Part shown: positions 1-7,717 of the stretch, piece after piece
Position numbering within the stretch: position 1 is the first letter of the stretch
How the letters are laid out: each line of letters starts with the position of its first letter
NCBI GenBank assembly: GCA_024637225.1
Contig: JAGXFP010000034.1
Coordinates: 1 to 64,000, forward strand
DNA: 64,000 nucleotides
Source: Desulfobacterales bacterium
Lineage (GTDB): Bacteria > Desulfobacterota > Desulfobulbia > Desulfobulbales > JAGXFP01
Direction: 5' to 3'
Notes under the pieces: generated by a model
The model's input: only the letters and a program-made list of their open reading frames with translations
Told to the model about the DNA's origin: nothing
Database searches by the model: none
Program-made: the position numbers and the translations under genes

Positions 1-462
1 TTCCTGTTCAACGACACCATCCGCAACAATATCTCCTACGGGGACTCCGATCGTTCCGAAGAAGAGATTATCGAGGCAGCCAAGGCCGCCCATGCCCTGG
101 ATTTCATCAGGCAGCTGCCGGACGGCTTCGAGACCGTGATCGGTGAATCGGGGGCGAAACTCTCGGGGGGGCAGCAGCAGAGAGTATCGATCGCCCGGGC
201 CCTGCTCAAGGACGCCCCAATCCTGATTTTAGACGAAGCCACCTCGTCGCTGGATACCGAATCGGAGCGCGAAGTCCAGAAAGCTCTGGAGAACCTGATG
301 CGGGACCGGACAACCCTGGTCATCGCCCACCGGCTCTCGACGATCCGCAATGCCGACCGGATTATCGTGATGCAACAGGGCAGGATCGTAGAGGAAGGGG
401 ACCACGAACAGCTTCTGGAAAAGAAGGGCGTCTACGAAATGCTCCACGACTTGCAGCGCTGA
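1..462 (+). CDS. msbA: Lipid A export ABC transporter MsbA-like, C-terminal fragment
   Basis: This is the 3' end of an ABC exporter of the fused membrane/ATPase type; the reading frame is open from base 1, so the membrane part lies outside the window. The visible 153 residues are the second half of the nucleotide-binding domain: the ABC signature LSGGQQQR, Walker [13 protein letters not shown] and the H-loop VIAHRLST. It ends with the usual short tail after the D-loop region. MsbA flips lipid A-core across the inner membrane. The assignment to MsbA rather than another exporter rests on sequence style and on the LPS genes that follow on both strands. Confidence 0.8.
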   Translation, partial: FLFNDTIRNNISYGDSDRSEEEIIEAAKAAHALDFIRQLPDGFETVIGESGAKLSGGQQQRVSIARALLKDAPILILDEATSSLDTESEREVQKALENLMRDRTTLVIAHRLSTIRNADRIIVMQQGRIVEEGDHEQLLEKKGVYEMLHDLQR

Positions 463-530
463 TTACCGGACTGCCGATCCCTGAAGCATCCTGATTTTAC
501 CGTCACTACCCATTAATGGCAGCCTTGCAA

Positions 531-1757
531 TCAAGCGGCCTGATCATCTCTTCGGTTATCTTCGGCCAGCATGGCGCCGCACCAGAGATAAAGGAAACGC
601 CCCTCGGCAAAGGTGGAGAAATGGGCGCTGAACATGCTGGTAGCGCACCACGCCAGCAAGACGCCCAGGCCCATTAGCCGGTAGACCAATGTAACCCGTT
701 GCCGGAAAAAAGCGCCGATCAGCCATAAAAAAACCCCCAGGCCCAGAATACCCTGCTCGGCGACAATCCGCATGAACTGGTTATGGGGATCGCCAACCGG
801 CTGTCCCCGCCAGCCCGTCTGCCCCTCGACCTGACGCCGGTAAGCTTCCATAAATCCGCCGGTACCGTAGCCGAACCAGGGTTTTTCCCGGATAATTTCC
901 AAGGTGTTCTGCCACATGACCACCCTGAGCCCCATCGAAGTCAGCTCCTCGGACTGTTCATAATTTTTGATCTCGCTAAAGCCCTGCATAATCCGCTGGC
1001 TGGCGACGGGCGAGAAAAAGAGCAGCAAAGCGAGCCCCAGCGGAATGCCCAGCCCAAGAAAGTAGCGAATTCTGCCGGGGGCCATGACAAAAGAGGCAAA
1101 GGCGGCGAGAACCAGCAGGGCCAGATAGCCGCTGCGCCCCGGAGTGATGAAGAGCAGATTGGTGCAGACCGCCAGCCCGGCCACCGGCAGAAACCAGCGC
1201 CACCCCCTGGTTTCCGGCCGCAGATAGCGGATCAGCATGGCGATGGCGAAAAAACTCACCGCAAACACCATGGCCTGGGTGGCATGATTGTTTATGGCGA
1301 TTCCCACCGGATATTTATAGATTCTTATATCGCCGAACCAGCTCAGATACGACAGAACCGCCCCCAGGGATGTAAAAAGAATGAATCCCCAGACCAGTCG
1401 GTACTTCCATGCCTTGCTGTCGAAAACCGCCGCCGCCATCGGCAAGAGCAGCAATTTCCGCCAGCTGACCAGATTATCCATGGTTTCGGGACCATCGGCA
1501 ACGCTATACAAAGCGGCGACAAGAAGAACCACCCCCCAGGCCAGAGCCGCCTTGACCATGGGCTGGGCGAATGCCCGAAAGAGCCGGCCCCGCAACTCGG
1601 CGGAGAACAGGAATAACGGATAGACCAGCAGCTCCACTCCCACCGCCAGGCTGGTCGAAAAGAACAGCGCCAACAGCTCGGCCAGCAAAAGTCCACGAGC
1701 TGTCGGCAACATCCATTCCTGTCCTCGTTGAATTATTGACCCGGTTGCGATTTTCAT
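531..1757 (-). CDS. waaL: O-antigen ligase family protein (WaaL-like)
   Basis: Predicted polytopic inner-membrane protein of 408 residues with about ten hydrophobic segments. The large periplasmic loop near residues 270-340 contains the pattern EKPWFGYGTGGF and DPHNQFMRIVAEQGILGLG, which is characteristic of the Wzy_C/O-antigen ligase family. Such enzymes transfer undecaprenyl-linked polysaccharide to lipid A-core at the periplasmic face. Its start codon overlaps the stop codon of the upstream GT25 gene (TAATG), implying translational coupling. An O-antigen polymerase (Wzy) shares this fold and cannot be excluded, but the core-biosynthesis context favours a ligase. Confidence 0.8.
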   Translation of the reverse strand: MKIATGSIIQRGQEWMLPTARGLLLAELLALFFSTSLAVGVELLVYPLFLFSAELRGRLFRAFAQPMVKAALAWGVVLLVAALYSVADGPETMDNLVSWRKLLLLPMAAAVFDSKAWKYRLVWGFILFTSLGAVLSYLSWFGDIRIYKYPVGIAINNHATQAMVFAVSFFAIAMLIRYLRPETRGWRWFLPVAGLAVCTNLLFITPGRSGYLALLVLAAFASFVMAPGRIRYFLGLGIPLGLALLLFFSPVASQRIMQGFSEIKNYEQSEELTSMGLRVVMWQNTLEIIREKPWFGYGTGGFMEAYRRQVEGQTGWRGQPVGDPHNQFMRIVAEQGILGLGVFLWLIGAFFRQRVTLVYRLMGLGVLLAWCATSMFSAHFSTFAEGRFLYLWCGAMLAEDNRRDDQAA

Positions 1758-2545
1758 TATTTTTTCCTATTGCCGTCGATGTCGAGTTTTTTTCTGGATT
1801 CCGGAGTCATCTTCCTGGGATCTGCCCCGGTCAGGGGATATAAATACTTGCGGCGGAGCTTCTTAACGATCCAATTCACTTTCTCCTTCAGTTCACCCCG
1901 GTCTTTCTCCTTGAGCATCGAGCTGAAGCGGCCGGTGTGGGAGCCCTGACTGACCACGGTAGGCTCAACCCAGTAGATCGGTATACCGAGTTCATTGGCA
2001 ATCTTGGTGATCAGATGATCCGCCGGCAATGAAAAACCATTGGCAGTGAGCCAGTCAAGCATGCGGCCGGCCGTTTTTTTGGTCAGCCAATAGGAATCGG
2101 CCGCCCGGACCTGCTCGGCCTGGTAAAGGCGCCGGTTTTTTTTCAGTTTCGTCCAGGGCACATACATGGCGCAGCCGTCCCCGAAACAAAGACAGCCCTC
2201 CTCCTTCCCCGAGTTGTGAAATTCCGCAATCGCCTGCTCAGCGATTTCCATGAACTTCTCACAATCGATCAGGACATCGTCTTCAAAGACGAAACCGGCC
2301 TGATCAGGACCGGATGCTATCTTCTCCCAGGCCGAAATATGTTTGAGACAACAGGAAATTTCCGAATCGCGCAATAAACTCCCATAAAAACCATATTTTT
2401 CAAGGACCTCATTGCCAAGCTCGGCGACGTCAAAATCGAGAATCCACTTGACCGGGATCGAGAGCTTTGCAAACTGCTCGGCAATACTCTTCTCCCGCTC
2501 CTCATATCCTTCTTTTACATGCAGAACATAGCATGGATATTCCAT
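1757..2545 (-). CDS. Glycosyltransferase family 25 (LPS biosynthesis)
   Basis: A 262-residue cytosolic protein of the GT25 family, which adds sugars (often galactose or glucose) to LPS core. Supporting features are the N-terminal VLHVKEGYEER segment, the motif CCLKHISAWEKI near residue 66, the metal/nucleotide-sugar site FVFEDDV near residue 86, and SYWLTKKTAGRML near residue 151, all in the family order. A basic C-terminal tail (KKLRRKYLYP) may contact the membrane. The gene is the first of a two-gene minus-strand unit with the O-antigen ligase. Donor and acceptor sugars cannot be read from sequence. Confidence 0.82.
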   Translation of the reverse strand: MEYPCYVLHVKEGYEEREKSIAEQFAKLSIPVKWILDFDVAELGNEVLEKYGFYGSLLRDSEISCCLKHISAWEKIASGPDQAGFVFEDDVLIDCEKFMEIAEQAIAEFHNSGKEEGCLCFGDGCAMYVPWTKLKKNRRLYQAEQVRAADSYWLTKKTAGRMLDWLTANGFSLPADHLITKIANELGIPIYWVEPTVVSQGSHTGRFSSMLKEKDRGELKEKVNWIVKKLRRKYLYPLTGADPRKMTPESRKKLDIDGNRKK

Positions 2546-2827
2546 GGCAAGATAACCTCTTCAAAAAAAGATCCCGGCCAAATCAGCCTCATTCCTTTCA
2601 TAATTCGCTCTTCCATTTCACCGCTCGCCTTGAGATCAGCCACGACGCATGACGCAATCCATCGGATTTTTCGCAGAAACCTTTAAATATACCGTAACAT
2701 CCTTGACATTGCCACTCTCTTTGAGCATATTCGGTGAGATTCCGCCGTGGGCAAACACCTGTTCACCAAAAAGTCCGCAGCATCCATGCTGCTGACAGGC
2801 GCGGCCTATACACCATCCGGGATAGTC

Positions 2828-3406
2828 ATGATAACCAGCGCAGACATCGAAAACCACTTCGCCGCCGACGCCAAACTGCTAAGCACCGGCTACCGGCGGG
2901 AAGTCTTCCTGTTCCGGAATTTGGTGGTAAAGCGCATCTACCGCGGCTACAAACGCGCCAAGGATCTGAATTATCACGAGTGGCGCAACTACAAAAAGAT
3001 CAGCGCCAAGCTTCCCGAAGAGCTAAAGATCAACTTCCAGACCGTCTATCAGGTATTGGAGGCAGGGGGGCAGACCTACCTCGTTACCGAAGCGATCCTT
3101 GACGACAACGGAAAGCCTTCCAGAAGCATAGAAGATTTAGGAGTGTTGCAAGATCGTGAATTCTGGGAACGATTAGAAGGGGTGGTCAGCTTCCTGGCCG
3201 AAGCGGATCTCTGCCTTACCGATATCCATCGCAAAAACGTGCTGGTCCGCAAAAAAGAAGGGCAACTCATCCCTGTTATTGTGGACTATAAAACCATGGG
3301 CAGGGACTTCGCCCCCTGGCAAATCGAATTGTTTTTCCGGGTCGGACGAGCCGGCAAGATGTACAGGAAGTATAGCAGAATGAAAAGAGAATTCATGGCT
3401 GTTTGA
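2828..3406 (+). CDS. YrbL-like kinase-fold protein (PhoP-network/LPS-kinase relative)
   Basis: This 192-residue product resembles the YrbL family (PhoP regulatory network protein), small proteins with a degenerate protein-kinase fold that also occur beside LPS genes. Visible landmarks are the YRREVFLF/VVKRIYRG strand region with a Lys in the position of the kinase ATP lysine, the segment LTDIHRKNVLV resembling a catalytic loop (Asp...Asn), and VIVDYKTMG in the position of DFG. The start at 2828 is preferred because conserved-looking sequence begins at MITSADIENHF; an upstream GTG at 2747 would add 27 residues without family character. It is on the opposite strand from the flanking glycosyltransferases. 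A core heptose/Kdo kinase role is possible but inferred from context. Confidence 0.7.
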   Translation: MITSADIENHFAADAKLLSTGYRREVFLFRNLVVKRIYRGYKRAKDLNYHEWRNYKKISAKLPEELKINFQTVYQVLEAGGQTYLVTEAILDDNGKPSRSIEDLGVLQDREFWERLEGVVSFLAEADLCLTDIHRKNVLVRKKEGQLIPVIVDYKTMGRDFAPWQIELFFRVGRAGKMYRKYSRMKREFMAV

Positions 3407-3462
3407 TTTCGACCTGCCGAAATTGTTTATCTCCGAGGATTTCCTCTTCCGAAAACACGACC

Positions 3463-4641
3463 TTAAAGACGATTGGCGAACATCTCCCTGAAAAGCCGCT
3501 CGTATTTATCGGTCTGTATATCCCAGGAATAAGCCTCCGCTTTTCTTCGGGCCGCGGCGCCAACCCGCTGCCGGAAACCGCGATCGGATAACTCGGCAAG
3601 GAAGCGTGCCAACTGTTCCGAATCGTCAAAAACAAATCCGTCTCCACCGGTGTTGATCAGGGGCGCAACCCCGCACTCCCGGCTTACCAGAACAGGGAGC
3701 CCGGCAGCCATCCCTTCGAGGACGGTCATCCCGAATGCTTCCGAACGTGACGGCAGCACCACCACATCGGCGGCAGCGTAATACCTGCCGACATCTCCTT
3801 CAATCAGGCCGGCAAAGTGAACCCGGTCCTCCAAGCCTGAAACAGCTGCCAGGTTGTGGAAAAAGGATAGATTGTCACCCCTACCGAGCACCAGAAGCCT
3901 CATTCCGGGCGCGATGGCAGGGATCAAGCGATCAAGCCCCTTGCGCTTGAACTCCGAACCGACAAAAAGAATCAGCAGCTCGTCATCATCAATACCGAAC
4001 CGTTGGCGGATCACTGTCCTTTCAGCCGCAATTCTAACGGGATTAAACTGATCCAGATCAACTCCGGGTTCGATCACCGTCACTCCGTCGTGCCTTCCGT
4101 AAAAACGGATGCCGTCTTGACGAATCGCTTCGGAAACCGCCACCAGTTGCGGAGTTTTCATCTGCTTTTGTTCAAGCAGCAGGTAAACCCAACTCCGGTA
4201 ACTCAGCCAGGTCTGATCAAGGCGCCGGAAAAAAGGATAATTTCTCAGGCCGCCTTTGAACGAAAAGGTGTGAATGGTCAGCACATCCTGGCAATAAGCC
4301 CTTTCATGGGAATGGATAATATCAAAGCGCCCCGCGGCAGGCAGTTGTTTTGCGCAGTCCCGGGCAAAGGCCAGACAACTCAGTGCGCTGGAAAACCGCC
4401 ACCGAACGGGGAGCCGATGAATGACCATCCCATCGGTCAGCTCCTGATCAAATTCCCGGCAGAAAAGATGGATCTCATGACCACGGTCCCGCAGCCGCTT
4501 CGTCACCTCAACCGCATAGCGTTCCTTCCCGCCAGAAGTAACAAAACGCCGGATCAGCACCGCGATTTTCAATTTTTTTTTCAAGGTCACATCGCCCATT
4601 TCCACTTCCATTTCATGTCCTTGCAACACGGCGGTTAGCAT
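3463..4641 (-). CDS. Glycosyltransferase family 4 (WaaG-like core glycosyltransferase)
   Basis: GT-B fold glycosyltransferase of about 390 residues. The N-terminal half has the glycine-rich acceptor-side loop KIAVLIRRFVTSGGKERY; the C-terminal Glycos_transf_1 half has LLILFVGSEFKRKGLDRLI, then VVVLPSRSEAFGMTVLEGMA, the EX7E-type signature that binds the nucleotide sugar. It resembles WaaG, the LPS core glucosyltransferase, but the exact sugar is not readable. The start chosen is the ATG at 4641 with AAGG five bases upstream; a GTG at 4647 and an ATG at 4599 are alternatives and the fold itself begins only after the latter. It lies upstream of, and divergent in spacing from, the heptosyltransferase-side genes. 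Confidence 0.8.
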   Translation of the reverse strand: MLTAVLQGHEMEVEMGDVTLKKKLKIAVLIRRFVTSGGKERYAVEVTKRLRDRGHEIHLFCREFDQELTDGMVIHRLPVRWRFSSALSCLAFARDCAKQLPAAGRFDIIHSHERAYCQDVLTIHTFSFKGGLRNYPFFRRLDQTWLSYRSWVYLLLEQKQMKTPQLVAVSEAIRQDGIRFYGRHDGVTVIEPGVDLDQFNPVRIAAERTVIRQRFGIDDDELLILFVGSEFKRKGLDRLIPAIAPGMRLLVLGRGDNLSFFHNLAAVSGLEDRVHFAGLIEGDVGRYYAAADVVVLPSRSEAFGMTVLEGMAAGLPVLVSRECGVAPLINTGGDGFVFDDSEQLARFLAELSDRGFRQRVGAAARRKAEAYSWDIQTDKYERLFREMFANRL

Positions 4642-4827
4642 CTCCACCTTGATTCACCACACGACATTCCCTATAGCCATGGGATTCTTCTTCAGACGAG
4701 GAGAATCCGCGTCTTTGGGCCTGGCGAACAAGATCGCTTGAAATCGCCGTCATCTATTTCGCCGCTGACAAATCATTCAGCCGGGAATCTGGGTGTCCAG
4801 TGAGAAATGCCGGCGGATCTCCGCTCT

Positions 4828-5886
4828 TCACTTGTCGCCCCGGCTCAGAATTTCATTAACCGCCGCGACCACCTGCTCCACCGAAATCGCCCGCATGCAC
4901 TCGGAATTTTTCGGGCAGTTTCTCTTCAGACAGGGACTGCAATCCAAGTCGGCCCGCAGGACCAGATGTTTATCGCCCCAGGGACCGGTCCGCCAAGGCG
5001 CTGTGGAACCGAAAATCGCCACCAGTGGGGTGCCGACCGCGGCGGCAATATGCATCGGCCCGGTATCGGTCGAAACCACCACGTCAGCCTCCTGGTAGAG
5101 GGCGGCCAGGGACATCAGGGAGGTTTTCCCGGCCAGATTAACCGCCCGGCCTTTCATGGAGCTAATGATTAGGTCGATTTCGCCATGGTCCGCCGGGCTG
5201 CCGGTGAAAACCACCACACAGCCCTGCTCCAGCAGATGATCGCCAACCGTTGCGAATCTTTCATTAATCCAGAGTTTGGTGGGCCAGCGGGCCACCGGAT
5301 TGATGGCGACAATAGTTTTTTGCCGGTCGATCCCGTGACCGGCAAGAAGATTTTCCACTTCGGCCCGGTCTCTTTCGGTAATCGGCAGATCGAAGACAAT
5401 CTCATCGGTTTCGATCCCTACCGCCTTCAATAAAGCCATCTCCCGCCGCAAGGCATGGGTGTCCATCGAGACCGGCGCAATCCTTTCATTTAAAAAGATA
5501 TAGCTGCACTCGGCGTGTTCCATACCCCGGCCAAAGCCGATTTTGCGGTCAGCATCGGCCAGCCAGACCCAGATGCCGCTTTTGAGGAGTCCCTGGAAAT
5601 CGAAGAGCAGATCATAGCGGGTGCTGCGCAGGTCCCGGATAAACCCCCGGATTTCCCGCCAGGCCTTGATGAAACCGGCGCCGCTGCGCATCTCGGCTGC
5701 CCAATGCTTGCGGCGGGAAACCAGGACCCGGTCCAGAGCCCGATGGCCCTTGACGAGGTCAGCCGCCGCCTCCTCGACCAGCCAGGTTATTTTTGCGCCG
5801 GGGTAATGTTTCCGCAGAGCGTTCAATACGGGCAGGGTATGAGTAACATCGCCGATGGCGCTGGTTTTGACTATCAGAATATTCAT
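4828..5886 (-). CDS. waaC: Lipopolysaccharide heptosyltransferase I (WaaC-like, GT9)
   Basis: A 352-residue GT9 heptosyltransferase. The N-terminus MNILIVKTSAIGDVTHTLP and the following ITWLVEEAAADL match the WaaC subgroup, which adds the first L-glycero-D-manno-heptose to Kdo of the inner core. In the C-terminal domain AINPVARWPTKLW and VVSTDTGPMHIAAAVGTPLVAIFG form the ADP-heptose binding site. The pathway partner heptose-7-phosphate kinase is encoded at 20115-21101. The gene ends the minus-strand LPS group and is followed, on its upstream side, by an interspersed repeat (5981-6135). WaaF-type enzymes share the domain; the N-terminal motif makes WaaC the better call. Confidence 0.83.
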   Translation of the reverse strand: MNILIVKTSAIGDVTHTLPVLNALRKHYPGAKITWLVEEAAADLVKGHRALDRVLVSRRKHWAAEMRSGAGFIKAWREIRGFIRDLRSTRYDLLFDFQGLLKSGIWVWLADADRKIGFGRGMEHAECSYIFLNERIAPVSMDTHALRREMALLKAVGIETDEIVFDLPITERDRAEVENLLAGHGIDRQKTIVAINPVARWPTKLWINERFATVGDHLLEQGCVVVFTGSPADHGEIDLIISSMKGRAVNLAGKTSLMSLAALYQEADVVVSTDTGPMHIAAAVGTPLVAIFGSTAPWRTGPWGDKHLVLRADLDCSPCLKRNCPKNSECMRAISVEQVVAAVNEILSRGDK

Positions 5887-5980
5887 AGATTAACAATGTC
5901 GTCGGCAGGCATTAGCCTGGTAAATCACTCGGCCCAGGCGACAAAAGCCCACCTGGTTCCGGAGGTGATTAACAAATTAT

Positions 5981-6135
5981 TTGCACCCCCAGGGCACCCC
6001 CAGGGTTTTGTTCAATCCTCCCTTGAGGAGGGTTCAGTTCAATCCCCCTTGAGGGGGGCATTTGCTTCGCGGCACTAAGTTTCGTTTGCGCCCTAAAGAG
6101 CATAAAAGCAGACAAGCCGCTCAACTTAAGCTTTA
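5981..6135 (+). repeat. Interspersed repeat family A, copy A1
   Basis: The gap 5887-6313 contains no gene. Its centre matches five other places in the window: a block with CAATCCTCCCTTGAGGAGGG, then GCTTCGCGGCACTAAGTTTCG, then CATAAAAGCAGACAAGC and CTCAACTTAAGCTTT. Copies with the same block order are at 11501-11611 (inverted), 21993-22077 (inverted, partial), 34021-34083 (partial), 38078-38125 (front part) and 47716-47842. In A1 the front block is duplicated in tandem. Boundaries are approximate, as no clear target duplication is visible. Confidence 0.75.
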
Positions 6136-6313
6136 AACAGAAAAATCTCCCATCTAACATGGCGACCATCTTAGCCTTTGCACCTTACCGGTGCAACAAA
6201 CATTGGCCGCTTTCCGATTTTATTCTCACTGTAAGCCGACATCGTGTTGCATTATAGAGTTTAGAGTTTTATGTTCGGAAGAAAGACCAATATAAATCAG
6301 AAGAGGACTATTC

Positions 6314-6481
6314 ATGATAAAAAAGGAACTGCTGGAGATTCTGGCCTGCCCCCAATGCAAGGGGCAAGTCAAACTTAACGATCAGCAAGACGGCCTGATC
6401 TGCGAAAAGTGCCGACTCCTCTACGAGATCAGAGACGATATCCCGATCATGCTGATCGAAGAGGCCCAAAAGCTTGACTGA
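6314..6481 (+). CDS. Trm112/YcaR-family zinc ribbon protein
   Basis: A 55-residue protein that begins MIKKELLEILACPQCKG and contains a second pair CEKCRLLYEI followed by DDIPIMLIEEA, the full pattern of the bacterial Trm112/YcaR family. Two CxxC pairs suggest one zinc site. Eukaryotic and archaeal Trm112 activate methyltransferases; the bacterial members are usually found near lipid A (lpxK/kdsB) genes and have no settled function. It overlaps the next gene by 8 bases, so the two are likely translated from one message. The ATG is preceded by AGAGGA at a suitable distance. Confidence 0.85.
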   Translation: MIKKELLEILACPQCKGQVKLNDQQDGLICEKCRLLYEIRDDIPIMLIEEAQKLD

Positions 6482-7334
6482 AAAAGAACATGCAGCCGGG
6501 CGGCCCCAGCCCGGTCCCCGCTTTGCCGGGCTGACCTCCCGCCTGTTCATCAATGCGCCGTTTGAGCGTTTGCAGACAGATCTGTTCAGGGTCTTTCTTG
6601 ACAACCGTCTCCGACCGGAGATCGGCCTGGAGGGCTCCTGCCTCCATGATAAATCCCTTGCGGATTTCAGACGGATCGCCCGGACTTTAAAGGAAGAAGG
6701 CCTCCCCTGCACCATTCACGCCCCCTTCGGCGATCTGGCCCCGGGCGGCACCGACCCGGCGGTGCTGGCCGCCACCCGCGCCAAGTTGCGCAAGGCCTTT
6801 GAGCTGATCGAAGTGTTCGAACCCGTTTCCATCGTCTGCCACCTCGGCTACGAGGAGAACAAGCACGGCTTCAGACAGAAAGAGTGGCTGGCCAGTTCCC
6901 TTGAAACCTGGCAAGGGCTGCTGGCTATCGCCGAAGCCCATCGGGTCCCGGTGGCCTTTGAGAACACTTACGAAACCAGCCCCGATCAGCATCGTAAAAT
7001 TCTCGGCGTTCTTGATTCACCATATGCCCGCTTCTGCCTCGACGTCGGCCATGTCATGGCCTTCGCCAAAAACACATGGCAGGACTGGCTGACCCCGCTG
7101 CTCCCCTGGCTTATCCAGCTCCATCTCCATGACAATCTCGGCAATCGGGATGAACATCTGGCCATCGGCGAAGGTGATTTTGATTTTGCCGCTCTTTTCG
7201 ACTTTCTGTGCCGAAGCGAGCAGCGTCCGATCATCACCTTGGAACCCCACCGGGAAGAAGGGCTGTGGACCAGCCTCCAGGCCCTGGAGACATTCAAGCT
7301 GCCGGAACCATATACCCATAAGCACCTGATTTAA
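6474..7334 (+). CDS. Sugar phosphate isomerase/epimerase-like TIM barrel protein
   Basis: A 286-residue protein of the xylose isomerase-like/AP endonuclease 2 family. It shows the typical metal-site segments spaced along a TIM barrel: TIHAPFGDL, IVCHLGYEEN, VAFENTYE, RFCLDVGHV, IQLHLHDN and the late Glu in ITLEPH. The ordered His, Glu, Asp and His residues suggest divalent-metal catalysis. Substrate is unknown; family members act on sugars, inositol derivatives or damaged DNA. The TTG start at 6474 overlaps the Trm112-like gene, and no better start is seen before FAGLTSRLF. It is the last gene before a 380-base gap. Confidence 0.75.
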   Translation: MTEKEHAAGRPQPGPRFAGLTSRLFINAPFERLQTDLFRVFLDNRLRPEIGLEGSCLHDKSLADFRRIARTLKEEGLPCTIHAPFGDLAPGGTDPAVLAATRAKLRKAFELIEVFEPVSIVCHLGYEENKHGFRQKEWLASSLETWQGLLAIAEAHRVPVAFENTYETSPDQHRKILGVLDSPYARFCLDVGHVMAFAKNTWQDWLTPLLPWLIQLHLHDNLGNRDEHLAIGEGDFDFAALFDFLCRSEQRPIITLEPHREEGLWTSLQALETFKLPEPYTHKHLI

Positions 7335-7564
7335 AAGAACTTTGCCAGAGCTCCGGGAAAAGGGCAGGACTTTTATTTCTCCCTGTTCAATCCCCTCATC
7401 CAATGCTATATTGACACTTCATATTTTCGCGGCCCGACGCCTCGCGCCCCGCGATATCTGCGAACTTTACGGAGTGGTTACGTCGCTTAACATGGCCGCC
7501 TTATCCTGTGAAGAGTTACAATTTTGTACGTGATTTTGTGTTTTATCCGGACCCTTCCCAATAC

Positions 7565-7691
7565 CTTGAATCCGTGAGTCTTCGACAACGGGTCAGCTGC
7601 AAGGTGACGACATATTGATTATACTGAAAGGTATATCAACGAGTTGCTGACCCGGCTGATGGCCCGCTCCTTATCATACCCACGGATTCAG
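7565..7691. repeat. MITE-like repeat family B, copy B1
   Basis: The gap 7335-7717 between the isomerase-like gene and dnaE holds no gene. Its second half is a 127-base element with inverted ends: CTTGAATCCGTGAG at the left and the complement of CTGAATCCGTG at the right. Internally GGGTCAGC and GCTGACCC, and a shared core TATATCAACGAGTTGC, let most of it fold back on itself. The same ends and core occur at 24866-25001 and 37989-38259. No target duplication is visible here, so this is probably the oldest copy. In 7335-7564 I see nothing recognisable. Confidence 0.75.
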
Positions 7692-7717
7692 AAAATAGAC
7701 TTTTATAAAGAGAAACC

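Noticed and set aside
783-1616. 277-residue plus-strand frame opposite the O-antigen ligase gene
   Set aside because: It is antisense to a clear membrane-protein gene and its composition (Gln/Pro/His-rich) is typical of a shadow frame.
7411-7440. TTGACA as a -35 box of dnaE
   Set aside because: No acceptable -10 sequence lies 16-18 bases downstream and the site is about 300 bases from the gene with a repeat in between.
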